Positions 1 through 9,098 are shown, numbered from the stretch's first letter. The stretch is 46,854 nt of DNA from Epulopiscium sp. Nele67-Bin005 (GCA_002007365.1 LNZR01000006.1:1-46854); one strand, 5' to 3'. Program-made: numbers and translations. Notes: generated by a model from the letters alone, not told the origin.

Positions 1-476
1 CAATAACAATAGTACGACCATTTAACACATATGGGCCACGTCAATCAGCAAGAGCTGTAATCCCAACGATTATAATGCAACTTTTAGCAGGTGAAACAGA
101 AATCAAACTTGGGGCATTAAGTCCAACACGTGATTTTAACTATGTAAAAGATACGGCAAATGGATTTATAGAAATTGCAAAAAGCTTAAATACAATAGGC
201 GAAGAAATTAATATTGCCACAGGGAAAGAAGTTAGTATCGGTGAGCTTGCAAATTCGCTTATTCATCAAATTAATCCAAACGCAAAAATTATTTGTGAAA
301 ATGAAAGAATTCGTCCAGATAAAAGTGAAGTTGAGAGGCTATTAGGTTGCAATAAAAAAATAACTGCCATGACTAATTGGAAACCAAATTATACTTTAGA
401 AGATGGTCTTTATGAAACAATCGAATGGATACGCCACAACTTACACACATACAAAACTGATATTTACAATATTTAA
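1..476 (+). CDS. legB: NAD-dependent sugar-nucleotide 4,6-dehydratase, 3' part (LegB-like)
   Basis: This is the C-terminal part of an extended short-chain dehydrogenase/reductase acting on a nucleotide sugar; the 5' end lies outside the window. The open frame runs from base 3 and reads RPFNTYGPRQSARAVIP, the substrate-binding segment usual in NDP-sugar dehydratases and epimerases. The later RPDKSEVERLLGCNKK stretch and the final Y-E-T-I-E-W segment also fit. LegB makes the 4-keto-6-deoxy sugar from GDP- (or UDP-) GlcNAc, the first committed step to legionaminic acid. The specific call rests on the downstream legC, ptmE-like, legH, legI, legG and legF genes. A PseB-like or other epimerase cannot be excluded because the Rossmann half is missing. 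Confidence 0.75.
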   Translation, partial: ITIVRPFNTYGPRQSARAVIPTIIMQLLAGETEIKLGALSPTRDFNYVKDTANGFIEIAKSLNTIGEEINIATGKEVSIGELANSLIHQINPNAKIICENERIRPDKSEVERLLGCNKKITAMTNWKPNYTLEDGLYETIEWIRHNLHTYKTDIYNI

Positions 477-483
477 ATAAGAT

Positions 484-513
484 TTCCTATCTTGAAATGA
501 GATAGGAATTTTT
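484..513 (+). terminator. Hairpin with short T-run between legB and legC
   Basis: A 9-bp stem (TTCCTATCT / AGATAGGAA, loop TGAAATG) is followed by five T residues. It looks like a weak intrinsic terminator. As legC follows with its own strong site (TTTTTGGAGGTG), it may set the relative expression of legB and the downstream genes rather than end the operon. Confidence 0.6.
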
Positions 514-537
514 ATTAAACTTTTTGGAGGTGAAGAG

Positions 538-1671
538 ATGATACCATTATCAGTTCCTAATTTAAAAGGAAATGAAGAAAAATATGTTCTTGATGCAGTT
601 CGTACAGAGTGGGTTTCGACTGGAGGAGGGTATATAAATCAATTTGAGAAAAATATTGCAAAATACTTGAATGTTGAGCAGGCTGTAGCTTGTCAAAGTG
701 GAACAGCAGGTTTGCATTTAGCATTAATTGCGTGTGATGTAACTTGTGAAGATGAGGTGATTGTACCAACATTAACTTTTATAGCGGCTGTGAACCCTAT
801 AAAATATTTAGGAGCAACCCCTATTTTTATGGATTGCGATAATTCACTTTGTATGGATATGGAAAAGCTTGAAGATTTTTTGCAAACACAATGTGATATA
901 CAAAATGATAAGTTAGTTAACAAAGCTACAGGAAAAATTATTAAAGCAGTAGTAGTGGTTCATGTATTTGGAAATTTGGCAAACATGGAAAAGTTAGTTG
1001 AGTTATCCAAAAAATTTGGCTTCAAGATTATAGAAGATGCAACCGAAGCGTTAGGAACTTATCAACTTAATAATAAAAAGTTTGCAGGAACATTTGGAGA
1101 TTTTGGAGTATTTTCTTTTAATGGAAATAAAATAATAACTACAGGTGGAGGGGGAATGATAGTTTCTAACGACACCAAAAAATTAAATTATATAAAATAT
1201 TTATCAACACAAGCAAAAGACGATGAACTAAATTATATCCACAATGATGTGGGGTACAATTATCGCATGACAAATTTACAAGCAGCATTAGGAGTAGCAC
1301 AGCTTGAGCAACTTGAAAATTTTATTGCTACAAAGAAAAATAATTATGCTATATATAAGGAAGAAACTCGTACAAGTTCTGAAATTAAATTGCTAAATTT
1401 TAGAGAAGATATTAGACCAAACTATTGGTTTTATAGTTTACTTTTAGAAAATGAAACTCCAACAAACATGATAAATATTTGCCAACAAAATAAAATTCAG
1501 GTGCGTCCAATTTGGGGGCTTATCCATGAGCAAAAGCCGTATAAAAATTGTGAGGCTTACAAAATTGAAAAAGCTAAATATTATCAAAAAAAAATAATCA
1601 ACATTCCATGTAGTAGTAATTTAACTAAAGAAGAAGTTTTATTGGTTGTGCAAGTTTTGGTGAAGGGGTGA
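538..1671 (+). CDS. legC: LegC-family PLP-dependent sugar aminotransferase
   Basis: This 377-residue protein belongs to the DegT/DnrJ/EryC1/StrS fold-type I aminotransferases. It probably moves an amino group to C4 of the 4-keto sugar made by LegB. SGTAGLHLAL (54-63) is the PLP-phosphate loop. Asp167 in IIEDATEALG should contact the pyridine nitrogen, and Lys198 in FSFNGNKIITTGGGG is the expected Schiff-base lysine. The length matches the family. It starts at ATG 538 after GGAGGTG. Its stop overlaps the GTGATG run ahead of the next gene, so the two are translationally close. PseC-type aminotransferases are the main alternative, but the NeuB/NeuC/NeuA set downstream favours legionaminic acid. 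Confidence 0.88.
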   Translation: MIPLSVPNLKGNEEKYVLDAVRTEWVSTGGGYINQFEKNIAKYLNVEQAVACQSGTAGLHLALIACDVTCEDEVIVPTLTFIAAVNPIKYLGATPIFMDCDNSLCMDMEKLEDFLQTQCDIQNDKLVNKATGKIIKAVVVVHVFGNLANMEKLVELSKKFGFKIIEDATEALGTYQLNNKKFAGTFGDFGVFSFNGNKIITTGGGGMIVSNDTKKLNYIKYLSTQAKDDELNYIHNDVGYNYRMTNLQAALGVAQLEQLENFIATKKNNYAIYKEETRTSSEIKLLNFREDIRPNYWFYSLLLENETPTNMINICQQNKIQVRPIWGLIHEQKPYKNCEAYKIEKAKYYQKKIINIPCSSNLTKEEVLLVVQVLVKG

Positions 1672-1676
1672 TGATA

Positions 1677-2726
1677 ATGGAAGATATAATAATTTCTCCA
1701 ACTATGACTATTAAACAAAGTATAAAAAAGCTTGATGAAACAGCAAAAAAAATATTGTTGGTTGCAGAAGAAAATATATTAGTAGGTGTTATTACTGATG
1801 GAGATATTAGACGTTGGATTTTGAAAAATGGAGATTTTGATAACTCAGTTTCTGAGATGATGCACAAAACTCCTATAGTAATATTTGAAAAAAATCGTAA
1901 AAATGCAAGTAAAATTATGAAGGAAAAACACATTTATGCTATTCCTGTTGTAACAAAAAAATATGAGCTTGTGGATATAATTTTTTGGGAAGAAACTTTT
2001 GAAGAAGATTATTTAGTAAAGCAAAATATAAATATTCCAGTTGTAGTTATGGCAGGAGGAAAAGGAACACGCCTATATCCATATACAAAAATCTTGCCAA
2101 AGCCACTAATTCCAATCGGTGAACAAACTATTTTGGAGAGAATAATGAATAAGTTTGGGCAGGTAGGTTGTATAGATTTTTTTCTAACTGTAAATCATAA
2201 AAAGAATATGATTAAAGCATATGTGGAAGAAACATTAAGTCATTATAATGTTAGGTATGTGGAAGAGGAAGATTTTTTGGGGACAGCAGGAAGCTTAAAT
2301 TTGCTAAAGGGTCAAATCAAGGAAACTTTTTTTGTAACTAACTGTGATATTTTGGTGGAAGCAAATTATGAAAAACTATTGAAGTTTCATAAGGAAAATA
2401 AATATAAAATTACACTTGTAACAACGCTCAAAAATTATGCAATTCCTTATGGGGTAATCCGTACAAATTCTGAAGGTTGTGTTGAGAAATTGGAGGAAAA
2501 ACCAGAATATAATTTTCAAATTAATACAGGGTTATATATTTTAGAACCAGAAGTGTTAGATGATATTCCCCAAAATGAGTTTTACCACATTACAGATTTG
2601 ATAGAGAAGTATATTTCGCAAAATGAAAAAGTTGGAGTATATCCTATATTAGAAAATGCTTGGATGGATATGGGAGAAATTCAAGAGATGCAAAGTATGT
2701 TAAAAAAATTGGGGATAGAAAGTTAG
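1677..2726 (+). CDS. ptmE: CBS-domain sugar-phosphate nucleotidyltransferase (PtmE-like)
   Basis: The N-terminal ~115 residues form a CBS pair (GVITDGDIRRWILK, then KEKHIYAIPVV). The rest is a nucleotidyltransferase with the signature VVVMAGGKGTRLYPYTKILPKP, a central NCDILV metal/substrate motif and a C-terminal NAWMDMGEIQ motif. This architecture matches Campylobacter PtmE, which charges glucosamine-1-phosphate with GMP for the GDP-linked legionaminic route. Its place directly after legC supports that role, with the CBS pair as a likely regulatory sensor. ATG 1677 was chosen because AAGGGG lies 8 bases upstream; GTG 1668 and ATG 1671 are in frame but too close to that site. Nucleotide specificity is inferred. 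Confidence 0.8.
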   Translation: MEDIIISPTMTIKQSIKKLDETAKKILLVAEENILVGVITDGDIRRWILKNGDFDNSVSEMMHKTPIVIFEKNRKNASKIMKEKHIYAIPVVTKKYELVDIIFWEETFEEDYLVKQNINIPVVVMAGGKGTRLYPYTKILPKPLIPIGEQTILERIMNKFGQVGCIDFFLTVNHKKNMIKAYVEETLSHYNVRYVEEEDFLGTAGSLNLLKGQIKETFFVTNCDILVEANYEKLLKFHKENKYKITLVTTLKNYAIPYGVIRTNSEGCVEKLEEKPEYNFQINTGLYILEPEVLDDIPQNEFYHITDLIEKYISQNEKVGVYPILENAWMDMGEIQEMQSMLKKLGIES

Positions 2727-2734
2727 GGTGAAAG

Positions 2735-4246
2735 ATGGAAAAAGAATATTTAGCATTGCTAGAAAAAGCTAAAACTAACGTTAATGGAAAGGATTATAGA
2801 TTACTGTTAGAAAATTATAATATGGATTTGGAAACAGTTAAATTTATAAAAGATGTAAAACTTTATTTAAAGGAGTTTCCTAAACTTCAAGTGATGCTTG
2901 TATCATATGTGTGTGTAGAAAATTATAGAAAAGAATTTATAGATTTTTTTTTAGATTTAGTAAGAGATAAGCGGTTGGAGTTTGATTATTGTAGATATCT
3001 CTATTATCAAGTATGGGCAATGGCTTTTAGGCTTAATATTAAAGTTGAATATAAAAAATTATATCAAAGTTATAAGAAATTATATATGAACTTTACTTCT
3101 AATATGGAGATAACTTTAGCTGAGCCAGAAAAATGTATTGTGATAATTACTGTTCAAATGCTAAATGATAAACATGGACCCACTAGAAATACATTAGACC
3201 ATGCGTATATATTGCAAGAAGTTTTTGGATATAAGGTAATGATAATTTCTACTTTGGAAATACCTATTAAAGATAATTTTAGTATGGTAACATCTTTTAC
3301 TTTAAATTATAATAAGCATATTGAGGGAGCAAAGTTAATTAGGTATCAGGGGATAGAACTAATGTGTTATCAGCCTTTGGGAGAAAACTATACTCAAAAA
3401 ACAATGTATAAACTTGTTGGGTTAATTTATAATCAAAAGCCCTGTTTAGTTTATAATATGGGTGGGAATAGTTTAGTTGCAGATGCTTGTAGTAAATTTA
3501 CCCAAGTCATGACATTGCCGTTTGGATATCATTTTCCAGTATCTATGGCTAAAAATTTAATTTTACCAAGAAGTATAACTGAAGCAGATGAGAATGAAGT
3601 ATCTTTTTATAAAAAGAGGGGGCATAATATCTTAGAGAGTAACTTTATGTTTAAATTAAAGGAAGTGGATAGGTATAACACTAGAAAAGATTTTAATATT
3701 CCAGAAGATAAATATGTAGTGGCAATAGTTGGGACAAGATTACAAGCAGAAATAAAAGAAGAGTTTGTAGAAATTTTAAATAGGATTATAGAGTTAGTGC
3801 CAGCTATATTAATTGTATTTATAGGAGAATTTAAATTATATGAAGAAAGAATACAACAATATCCTATATTGGAGGCTAGTTCTAAGTATTTAGGAATGCA
3901 AGATAACTTAAAAGAAGTTTTTCCAATATGCGATTTATATATAAATCCAATTAGACGAGGTGGAGGAACTTCTGCAGTAGAGGCATTATCAGAAGGGGTA
4001 CCAGTTGTTACATTTGGAAATTGTGATGTTGCATTTGCTTGTGGAAGTGATTTTGTTTGTGAAGATGAGGAACAATATATTGAGAAAGTTATAAAATATA
4101 GAACTGATAAATCTTTTTATGAAGAGCAGAAGCAAAATGCATTAAGAAGAGCAAATACGTTATTTGACACAGAGGGTATGTTGCGAGATTTATTACTTCA
4201 AGTAGAAACTAAATATTTTAACCAAGGAGAAAATTATGAAAAATAA
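2735..4246 (+). CDS. GT-B fold glycosyltransferase, probable flagellin glycosylation
   Basis: This 503-residue protein has a C-terminal GT4-like domain. It holds a KYVVAIVGTRL nucleotide-binding strand near residue 330 and the donor-site motif INPIRRGGGTSAVEALSEG near 408-425, typical of retaining GT-B enzymes. The N-terminal ~140 residues are helical, Lys/Tyr-rich and not recognised. It lies in the nonulosonic-acid cluster immediately before the flagellar cap genes, so transfer of a sugar to flagellin is a reasonable inference; the acceptor and sugar cannot be read from sequence. It ends 11 bases into the next gene, indicating coupled translation. No signal peptide or membrane segment is evident. 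Confidence 0.7.
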   Translation: MEKEYLALLEKAKTNVNGKDYRLLLENYNMDLETVKFIKDVKLYLKEFPKLQVMLVSYVCVENYRKEFIDFFLDLVRDKRLEFDYCRYLYYQVWAMAFRLNIKVEYKKLYQSYKKLYMNFTSNMEITLAEPEKCIVIITVQMLNDKHGPTRNTLDHAYILQEVFGYKVMIISTLEIPIKDNFSMVTSFTLNYNKHIEGAKLIRYQGIELMCYQPLGENYTQKTMYKLVGLIYNQKPCLVYNMGGNSLVADACSKFTQVMTLPFGYHFPVSMAKNLILPRSITEADENEVSFYKKRGHNILESNFMFKLKEVDRYNTRKDFNIPEDKYVVAIVGTRLQAEIKEEFVEILNRIIELVPAILIVFIGEFKLYEERIQQYPILEASSKYLGMQDNLKEVFPICDLYINPIRRGGGTSAVEALSEGVPVVTFGNCDVAFACGSDFVCEDEEQYIEKVIKYRTDKSFYEEQKQNALRRANTLFDTEGMLRDLLLQVETKYFNQGENYEK

Positions 4247-4847
4247 TTCACCAAAACATTTATTAGAAAGAATTGTTTTAGATAAGCAAATGGTAGATGA
4301 AATTGAAATGGAGATGTTAATTAGAAGACATATTGAAAGATATGCTTTAGTTCGTCAATATGCATTTGGGAATGTATTAGATGTGGCTTGTGGTGTTGGA
4401 TATGGTTCGTATTTAGTTGCCAAAAATCCGGATGTAAATTTTATTCAGGGTGTAGATGCTGATAAAGAAAGTGTGGAGCTTGCTAATGAAAATTTTGCTT
4501 CTGATAAAATAAAGTTTTGTTGTGATAAAATTGAAAATATTACTGGAGACTTTGATGTACTTTTGAGCTTAGAAACTATCGAGCATTTGCCAGAGCCAAA
4601 GATATTAGCTGATTTAGCAAATAGGTGTAATGTAAAAGAAGTTATTGTTTCTTTTCCACATAAGAAAACAACACACTATAACCCATATCACTTGTGGGAT
4701 ATTGAAGAAGCGGACATAAAATTTTTGTTTAAAAATTATGAGTGTATAAATAAAATTTTTAATGGAGATTCTACATTTATGCATTTAATTATGAGAACTA
4801 AATCGGTAAATGTACCAAAATCTTACTTAGGAAGCCTAGTTAAATAA
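4236..4847 (+). CDS. Class I SAM-dependent methyltransferase
   Basis: This 203-residue protein carries motif I of Rossmann methyltransferases (GNVLDVACGVGYGSYL, about 45-60). An acidic strand end follows (GVDADKESVELA), then a motif IV-like stretch (FDVLLSLETIEHLPEP). It overlaps the glycosyltransferase by 11 bases and is the last gene before the flagellar sigma-28-type promoter. O- or N-methylation of the flagellar glycan or of flagellin is plausible but only inferred. The enzyme is compact, as is usual for stand-alone sugar methyltransferases. The start is ATG 4236 after GGAGAAA. Confidence 0.72.
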   Translation: MKNNSPKHLLERIVLDKQMVDEIEMEMLIRRHIERYALVRQYAFGNVLDVACGVGYGSYLVAKNPDVNFIQGVDADKESVELANENFASDKIKFCCDKIENITGDFDVLLSLETIEHLPEPKILADLANRCNVKEVIVSFPHKKTTHYNPYHLWDIEEADIKFLFKNYECINKIFNGDSTFMHLIMRTKSVNVPKSYLGSLVK

Positions 4848-4878
4848 CAAAAATAGAAAAAAATATAAAGGAAAGCTT

Positions 4879-4904
4879 TAAAATAGTAAAATAAAATCCG
4901 ATAT
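4879..4904 (+). promoter_or_regulatory. Sigma-28 (SigD/FliA)-type flagellar promoter for flaG operon
   Basis: TAAA at 4879-4882, a 14-base spacer and TCCGATAT at 4897-4904 match the sigma-28 consensus TAAA-N14/15-GCCGATAT at all but the first base of the -10. It lies 38 bases before flaG in the gap after the methyltransferase. Confidence 0.75.
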
Positions 4905-4941
4905 ATATAACATAAGATAATTTATTTAGGAGGTTTTTACT

Positions 4942-5403
4942 ATGACAAATGGAGTAAGTGGAGCAATGAAAATGCCAGAATTTCAACAATCCACTATTAA
5001 AGAAAACAAACAAGTTGTTAAAGAGCAAACACAAATTTCTAAGGAGCAAGACATTACAGCGGTTAAACAGGCTGAAGTAACTCAACAAAAAAATGTTACA
5101 GCTGGGGATAGTAACCATGCGCAAAATCAGCACAAAGAAAAGGATCAGAATGGGCAAAGCCAACAACAACCAAAATTTGAACCACAAGAATTACAATCAA
5201 CAATTAATAAGGCTAATAGCCAACTTAAAAACACAAATAGTGAGCTTTCTTTTTCAATTAACGAAAAAACTCAACAAGTGTTAGTTAAACTAGTAGATAG
5301 TGAAACTAAAGAACTTATTAGAGAGATTCCACCTGAAAAAATCGTTAATATGATGGCAGAAATGCGTGAAAATGCTGGTCTATTTGTAAATGAAACAATT
5401 TAA
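4942..5403 (+). CDS. flaG: Flagellar protein FlaG
   Basis: The C-terminal ~70 residues match FlaG: LSFSINEKTQQVLVKLVDSE is followed by KELIREIPPEKIVNMMAEM and a terminal GLFVNE. The N-terminal half is Gln/Lys-rich, low complexity and probably disordered, and is longer than usual (153 residues against about 110-130). FlaG is encoded next to FliD in many bacteria and affects filament length; its biochemical role is poorly defined. It is the first gene after the sigma-28-type promoter, with AGGAGG before ATG 4942. Confidence 0.9.
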   Translation: MTNGVSGAMKMPEFQQSTIKENKQVVKEQTQISKEQDITAVKQAEVTQQKNVTAGDSNHAQNQHKEKDQNGQSQQQPKFEPQELQSTINKANSQLKNTNSELSFSINEKTQQVLVKLVDSETKELIREIPPEKIVNMMAEMRENAGLFVNETI

Positions 5404-5423
5404 CTTACAAGTAAATTAGAATG

Positions 5424-5454
5424 ATATAACTATAACATTAGGTTATAGTTATAT
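5424..5454 (+). other. Perfect 13-bp hairpin between flaG and fliD
   Basis: ATATAACTATAAC and its exact reverse complement flank a 5-base ATTAG loop. It is AT-only apart from two pairs per arm and has no true T-run. It is more likely an mRNA stability or processing element between flaG and fliD than a terminator, and it ends 7 bases before the AGGAGG of fliD. Confidence 0.6.
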
Positions 5455-5472
5455 TTATATAGGAGGTAAAAA

Positions 5473-7698
5473 ATGAGTACTATTCAATTTAGTGGTCTAG
5501 CTTCAGGGATTGATACAGATGCAGTAGTAGCGGCTATGGTAAGTACGTATCAATATAAGATAGATAATTATGAAAGAGAGCAAACTCTTTTACAATGGAA
5601 ACAAGAAGCATGGACAGAGATGAACTCTCAAATTTTTAGTTTTTATGATACGTATTTAAATCAAATGCGTCTTGAGAGTACATTTAATCAAAAAACAGTT
5701 TCAGTTTCTGATAGTAGTGTAATTGAGGTAGGTTCTAGCCAAACATTACCAGAAGGAACACATACTATTGATTATGTGGAGTCCTTAGCACAAAATGCAA
5801 GTATTACAACAAGTGCTTTAACTACTGAAAGTGGAGCTAGTGTTGATAGTTCAACAACTATAAGTGAATTATCAGACTCTCCATTAGCACCAGGGGAATC
5901 GATAACAGTTAGTGTTTCAGACTCTGTTGATGCTAATGGAAATCCAGTGTATACGGAAATCACTTTAACTGGTGACATGACAATGTCAGAGTTACGTAAT
6001 ACATTAAATAGTGCTTTATCAAATACAAGTGTAACATTTGATTCAAATGCAGGAGCATTCTTTATAAGTAGTAGTAAGACTGGAGAAAGTCAGTTTATTA
6101 ATATTGCTGGAGATGATGCTGATAAACTTTATCAAATATTAGGTTCAGAAGTCCCAGCAACAAGTACAACAGGAACAGTATCTAGTGCGATTACATATCA
6201 GGATGCAGTAGAAGCAACTGGTAGCACAACTTTAAGTTCTTTACTAAGTTCACATGATGCAACTCTTAATGATGGGGATACATTAACATTAGAGATCGAA
6301 GGAAAGACAGTAACAGTTGAATTAAGTTCTTCAATGACAATGGATGAGATTGCTGATGCAGTTCAAGCTAAAATTGATGCAAGTGGAGATATTACAAATT
6401 CATCTATAGCTTTTGATGCTGATAGTGCGTCTTTTGTAGTTACAACAACTGATGAAGATGGAAATGAAACTACGGAAAATGCTGATTTTACGGTAACAAA
6501 TGTAGATACAGGAGAAAATTCTGCAGTAGCTTCAGCATTAAATGGAAAAGTTCGTATTTGGGAAGACCAAAAAGCAAATGCTGATACAACTTTAGGTGAA
6601 TTAGGATTTACTGATGGAGTAGATTTAGAACTTAGATTTACAACAGCAGATGGAGAAGTTATTACAAGCGTTTTATCTAATATGGGAGAAAATACAACAT
6701 TAGAATCTATTGCTAATGCTATGCAAAGAGACGAAGCTTTAATTGCGGCAGGTGTAACGATTAGCTTTGATGAAACTAATGGATATTTTAGTTTCTCAGA
6801 GGGTGTAGAGCTTAATTTTACAGACCAATATGGATTTTCATTAAATGAAGATTTTGGTATTCAAGAAAATGTAACAATTTATAATACTCAAGGGTCTAAC
6901 GCAGTTTTAAGTTATAACGGAGTAGAAATTTCTTCAGAGTCTAATAATATTAGTGTAAATGGATTTAACTTTACTGTAAAATCAACTACAGACCAAGCTG
7001 TTACAGCTGTAGCAAGTATTGATGTTGATGCAATAGTAGATTATGTAACAGATTTTGTTGACGCATATAATACTTTAATTGCTGACATAATAACTAAGAT
7101 AGCAAGTTCAGGTTCTGGGTATGATCCATTAACTGCAGAAGAAAAAGCTACTATGTCAGATTCAGAAATTGAAGCATGGGAAAATTCAATTAAAGCGGGA
7201 TTATTCTATGGTGATGATGATTTACAAAGTATTTTAACTATGATGAGAACAACTTTAAACTCAGTAGTTGATGGAAACGAGTTTGGAACATTATCAAATA
7301 TTGGTATTTCAACTCAGAGTTGGGAAGAGAAAGGTATTCTTTATATTGATGAAGATAAATTACGTGCAGCAATTTCTACTAATCTTGATGCTGTAACTCA
7401 GCTTTTTGCAGGAAACGGAAGTGGAACAACTAATTCTATGGGAGTTATTGATCAGCTATATAATAATATTTCAAATTTAACTAAATCATCTGATTTAAAG
7501 TCTGCATTCTCATTTTATAATGATAAAGTGTTAGATACAAAAATTGATACTGCGTCAGATAATATATCTAAGTGGGAAGATCGTATGGCTGCGATGGAAG
7601 CTATTTACTATGCTAGGTTTACAGCTATGGAAACTATGTTAGCAGCATTAAATAACCAGAGTTCATATTTAGCTCAACTTAGTGCAGGAACAACTTAA
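5473..7698 (+). CDS. fliD: Flagellar hook-associated protein 2 (filament cap) FliD
   Basis: FliD caps the filament and inserts flagellin subunits. The N-terminus reads FSGLASGIDTDAVVAAMVS, the FliD_N signature, followed by a coiled region (YEREQTLLQWKQEAW). The C-terminus holds the FliD_C features: GTLSNIGISTQSWEEKG, LYIDEDKLRAAISTNLDAV and a final helical region for export and cap assembly. At 741 residues it is clearly longer than common FliD (about 450-550). The extra length is a Thr/Ser/Asp-rich middle (roughly 90-450), probably surface-exposed D2/D3 domains. Repeats of a TTLSSLL / TTLGELGF / TMSELRN type suggest duplicated small beta domains there. AGGAGG precedes ATG 5473. Confidence 0.95.
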   Translation: MSTIQFSGLASGIDTDAVVAAMVSTYQYKIDNYEREQTLLQWKQEAWTEMNSQIFSFYDTYLNQMRLESTFNQKTVSVSDSSVIEVGSSQTLPEGTHTIDYVESLAQNASITTSALTTESGASVDSSTTISELSDSPLAPGESITVSVSDSVDANGNPVYTEITLTGDMTMSELRNTLNSALSNTSVTFDSNAGAFFISSSKTGESQFINIAGDDADKLYQILGSEVPATSTTGTVSSAITYQDAVEATGSTTLSSLLSSHDATLNDGDTLTLEIEGKTVTVELSSSMTMDEIADAVQAKIDASGDITNSSIAFDADSASFVVTTTDEDGNETTENADFTVTNVDTGENSAVASALNGKVRIWEDQKANADTTLGELGFTDGVDLELRFTTADGEVITSVLSNMGENTTLESIANAMQRDEALIAAGVTISFDETNGYFSFSEGVELNFTDQYGFSLNEDFGIQENVTIYNTQGSNAVLSYNGVEISSESNNISVNGFNFTVKSTTDQAVTAVASIDVDAIVDYVTDFVDAYNTLIADIITKIASSGSGYDPLTAEEKATMSDSEIEAWENSIKAGLFYGDDDLQSILTMMRTTLNSVVDGNEFGTLSNIGISTQSWEEKGILYIDEDKLRAAISTNLDAVTQLFAGNGSGTTNSMGVIDQLYNNISNLTKSSDLKSAFSFYNDKVLDTKIDTASDNISKWEDRMAAMEAIYYARFTAMETMLAALNNQSSYLAQLSAGTT

Positions 7699-7719
7699 AA
7701 ATAATAGGAGGCATATTCA

Positions 7720-8091
7720 ATGTATAATCCATACAATCAATATCAAAGTAATGCAGTTATGACATCAAGTCCAGGGGAACTTACATTGATGCTTTATAAT
7801 GGAGCAATCAAATTTATTAACTTAGGAATTGAAGCAATTGAAAAGAAAAATATTTCAGCCGCTCATACAAACATTGTTAAAGCACAAAATATTATTTCTG
7901 AGTTAAGAGCTACTTTGGACGAGAAATATGAAATTTCAAAGCAGATGGATGCACTTTATGAGTATGTGTATGATACCTTACTACAAGCTAATATGCATAA
8001 AGACGTTGAGAAGCTTCAAGATGCATTAAAGATAGTAAGAGAATTTAGGGATATGTGGCAAGAGGTTTTGAAGAAGACAAAAACACAATAG
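7720..8091 (+). CDS. fliS: Flagellin export chaperone FliS
   Basis: FliS binds the C-terminal helices of flagellin and keeps it monomeric until export. This 123-residue protein has the family landmarks: an N-terminal Tyr/Asn-rich YNPYNQYQSNAV, then SSPGELTLMLYNGAIKFI, a central helix pair and C-terminal REFRDMWQEVL. It sits 21 bases after fliD with AGGAGG before ATG, in the usual flaG-fliD-fliS order. Confidence 0.95.
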   Translation: MYNPYNQYQSNAVMTSSPGELTLMLYNGAIKFINLGIEAIEKKNISAAHTNIVKAQNIISELRATLDEKYEISKQMDALYEYVYDTLLQANMHKDVEKLQDALKIVREFRDMWQEVLKKTKTQ

Positions 8092-8106
8092 ATAAGGGGA
8101 ACAACC

Positions 8107-8292
8107 GTGGATATAGCATCATTATCAATGGCAATGAGTCAACAAAACGTAGGAATGCAGCTTTCAACAGCTCTAACAAAAATGGTGTTAGATACTCAAG
8201 AAATTTCGGCAGATGTGATGACAGATATGATGAAAAGTATGGAATTATCAGTTAATCCGAATTTGGGTAGTAACATTGATGTACTTTTGTAA
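8107..8292 (+). CDS. yjfB: YjfB-family putative motility protein
   Basis: This small 61-residue protein starts at GTG 8107 after AAGGGGA. It has the pattern of the YjfB motility family: an MDIASLSMAMSQ opening, a Gln/Val/Leu helix and an acidic middle. Function is unknown, though the family is found in flagellar operons. It is the last gene before a strong terminator, so it probably belongs to the sigma-28 flaG-fliD-fliS transcript. An overlapping frame starting inside fliS at 8055 is a shadow. Confidence 0.8.
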   Translation: MDIASLSMAMSQQNVGMQLSTALTKMVLDTQEISADVMTDMMKSMELSVNPNLGSNIDVLL

Positions 8293-8296
8293 TATA

Positions 8297-8337
8297 AAAA
8301 GTAGAGGCTTATTTTAAGGCTCTACTTTTATTTTTTT
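8297..8337 (+). terminator. Intrinsic terminator of the flaG-fliD-fliS-yjfB operon
   Basis: A perfect 10-bp stem AAAAGTAGAG / CTCTACTTTT is followed by A and seven T residues. It separates the flagellar transcript from legH. Confidence 0.88.
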
Positions 8338-8359
8338 GTCAAAAAATAGGAGGGAGTTT

Positions 8360-9004
8360 ATGAAAAAGAAGTTGGTTTTGGTAGGTGGGGGTGGACATGC
8401 AAAAAGTGTTATTGATACAATTAAATCTGGAGAAGAATATGATATAATTGGAATTGTTGATATGCCCGAAAATATTGGCAAAACTATTGAGGGGATAAAA
8501 ATTATTGGGACTGATGAAAATTTGAGTACCTATTATAAGGAAGAAACTCGTTACGCTTTTATTAGTTTGGGGAGTATTGGCAATCCTCAAAGTAGGATTA
8601 GAATTTATAATTTTATAAAAAATATGGGCTTTGAAATTCCAAATATAATTGATAGAACTGCTATTTTGGGAGAAAATATTATTATGGGGGAGGGGTGTTT
8701 TGTTGGAAAGGGAGCTATAATTAACACTTCTGTTAAAATTGGAAACAATGTAATTGTTAATACAGGAGTTGTAGTTGAACATGATTGTAGTATAAATAAT
8801 TTTGTTCATATAGCACCAAGTACAACTTTATGTGGAGGTGTAAAAATAGGGGAGAATTCACATATTGGGGCAGGAACAACAATTATTCAAAATATTTCTG
8901 TGGGAAAAAATTGTATAATAGGAGCAGGAAGTGTAGTTTTATCTGATGTGGAAAAAAATTATTTGGCGTATGGTGTGCCTGCAATGAGAAAGACAAAATT
9001 ATAA
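8360..9004 (+). CDS. legH: Sugar O/N-acetyltransferase, NeuD/PglD type (LegH-like)
   Basis: The N-terminal ~70 residues are the PglD/NeuD nucleotide-sugar-binding domain (LVLVGGGGHAKSVIDTIKS). The rest is a left-handed beta-helix of hexapeptide repeats (IIMGEGCFVGKGAIINTSV onward). His141 in VVVEHDCSI is the likely catalytic base of this family, with His150 in NNFVHIAPS nearby. In the legionaminic pathway LegH acetylates the C4 amine of the LegC product. Surrounding leg genes support that, though a NeuD-like O-acetyltransferase is possible. ATG 8360 is preferred (AGGAGGG 5 bases upstream); an in-frame TTG at 8336 lies in the preceding terminator. Confidence 0.82.
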   Translation: MKKKLVLVGGGGHAKSVIDTIKSGEEYDIIGIVDMPENIGKTIEGIKIIGTDENLSTYYKEETRYAFISLGSIGNPQSRIRIYNFIKNMGFEIPNIIDRTAILGENIIMGEGCFVGKGAIINTSVKIGNNVIVNTGVVVEHDCSINNFVHIAPSTTLCGGVKIGENSHIGAGTTIIQNISVGKNCIIGAGSVVLSDVEKNYLAYGVPAMRKTKL

Positions 9005-9098
9005 TTGATTTTAGTCTAAAAAAATTTTACTCAAAAATAGGATTTAGAATTGTAAATTTGAGATAATACCAAAAATATTTGTATTAAGGAGTGATATA

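Noticed and set aside
8055-8255. Overlapping open frame between fliS and yjfB
   Set aside because: It runs out of frame through the end of fliS and most of yjfB, has no ribosome-binding site and no recognisable protein pattern.
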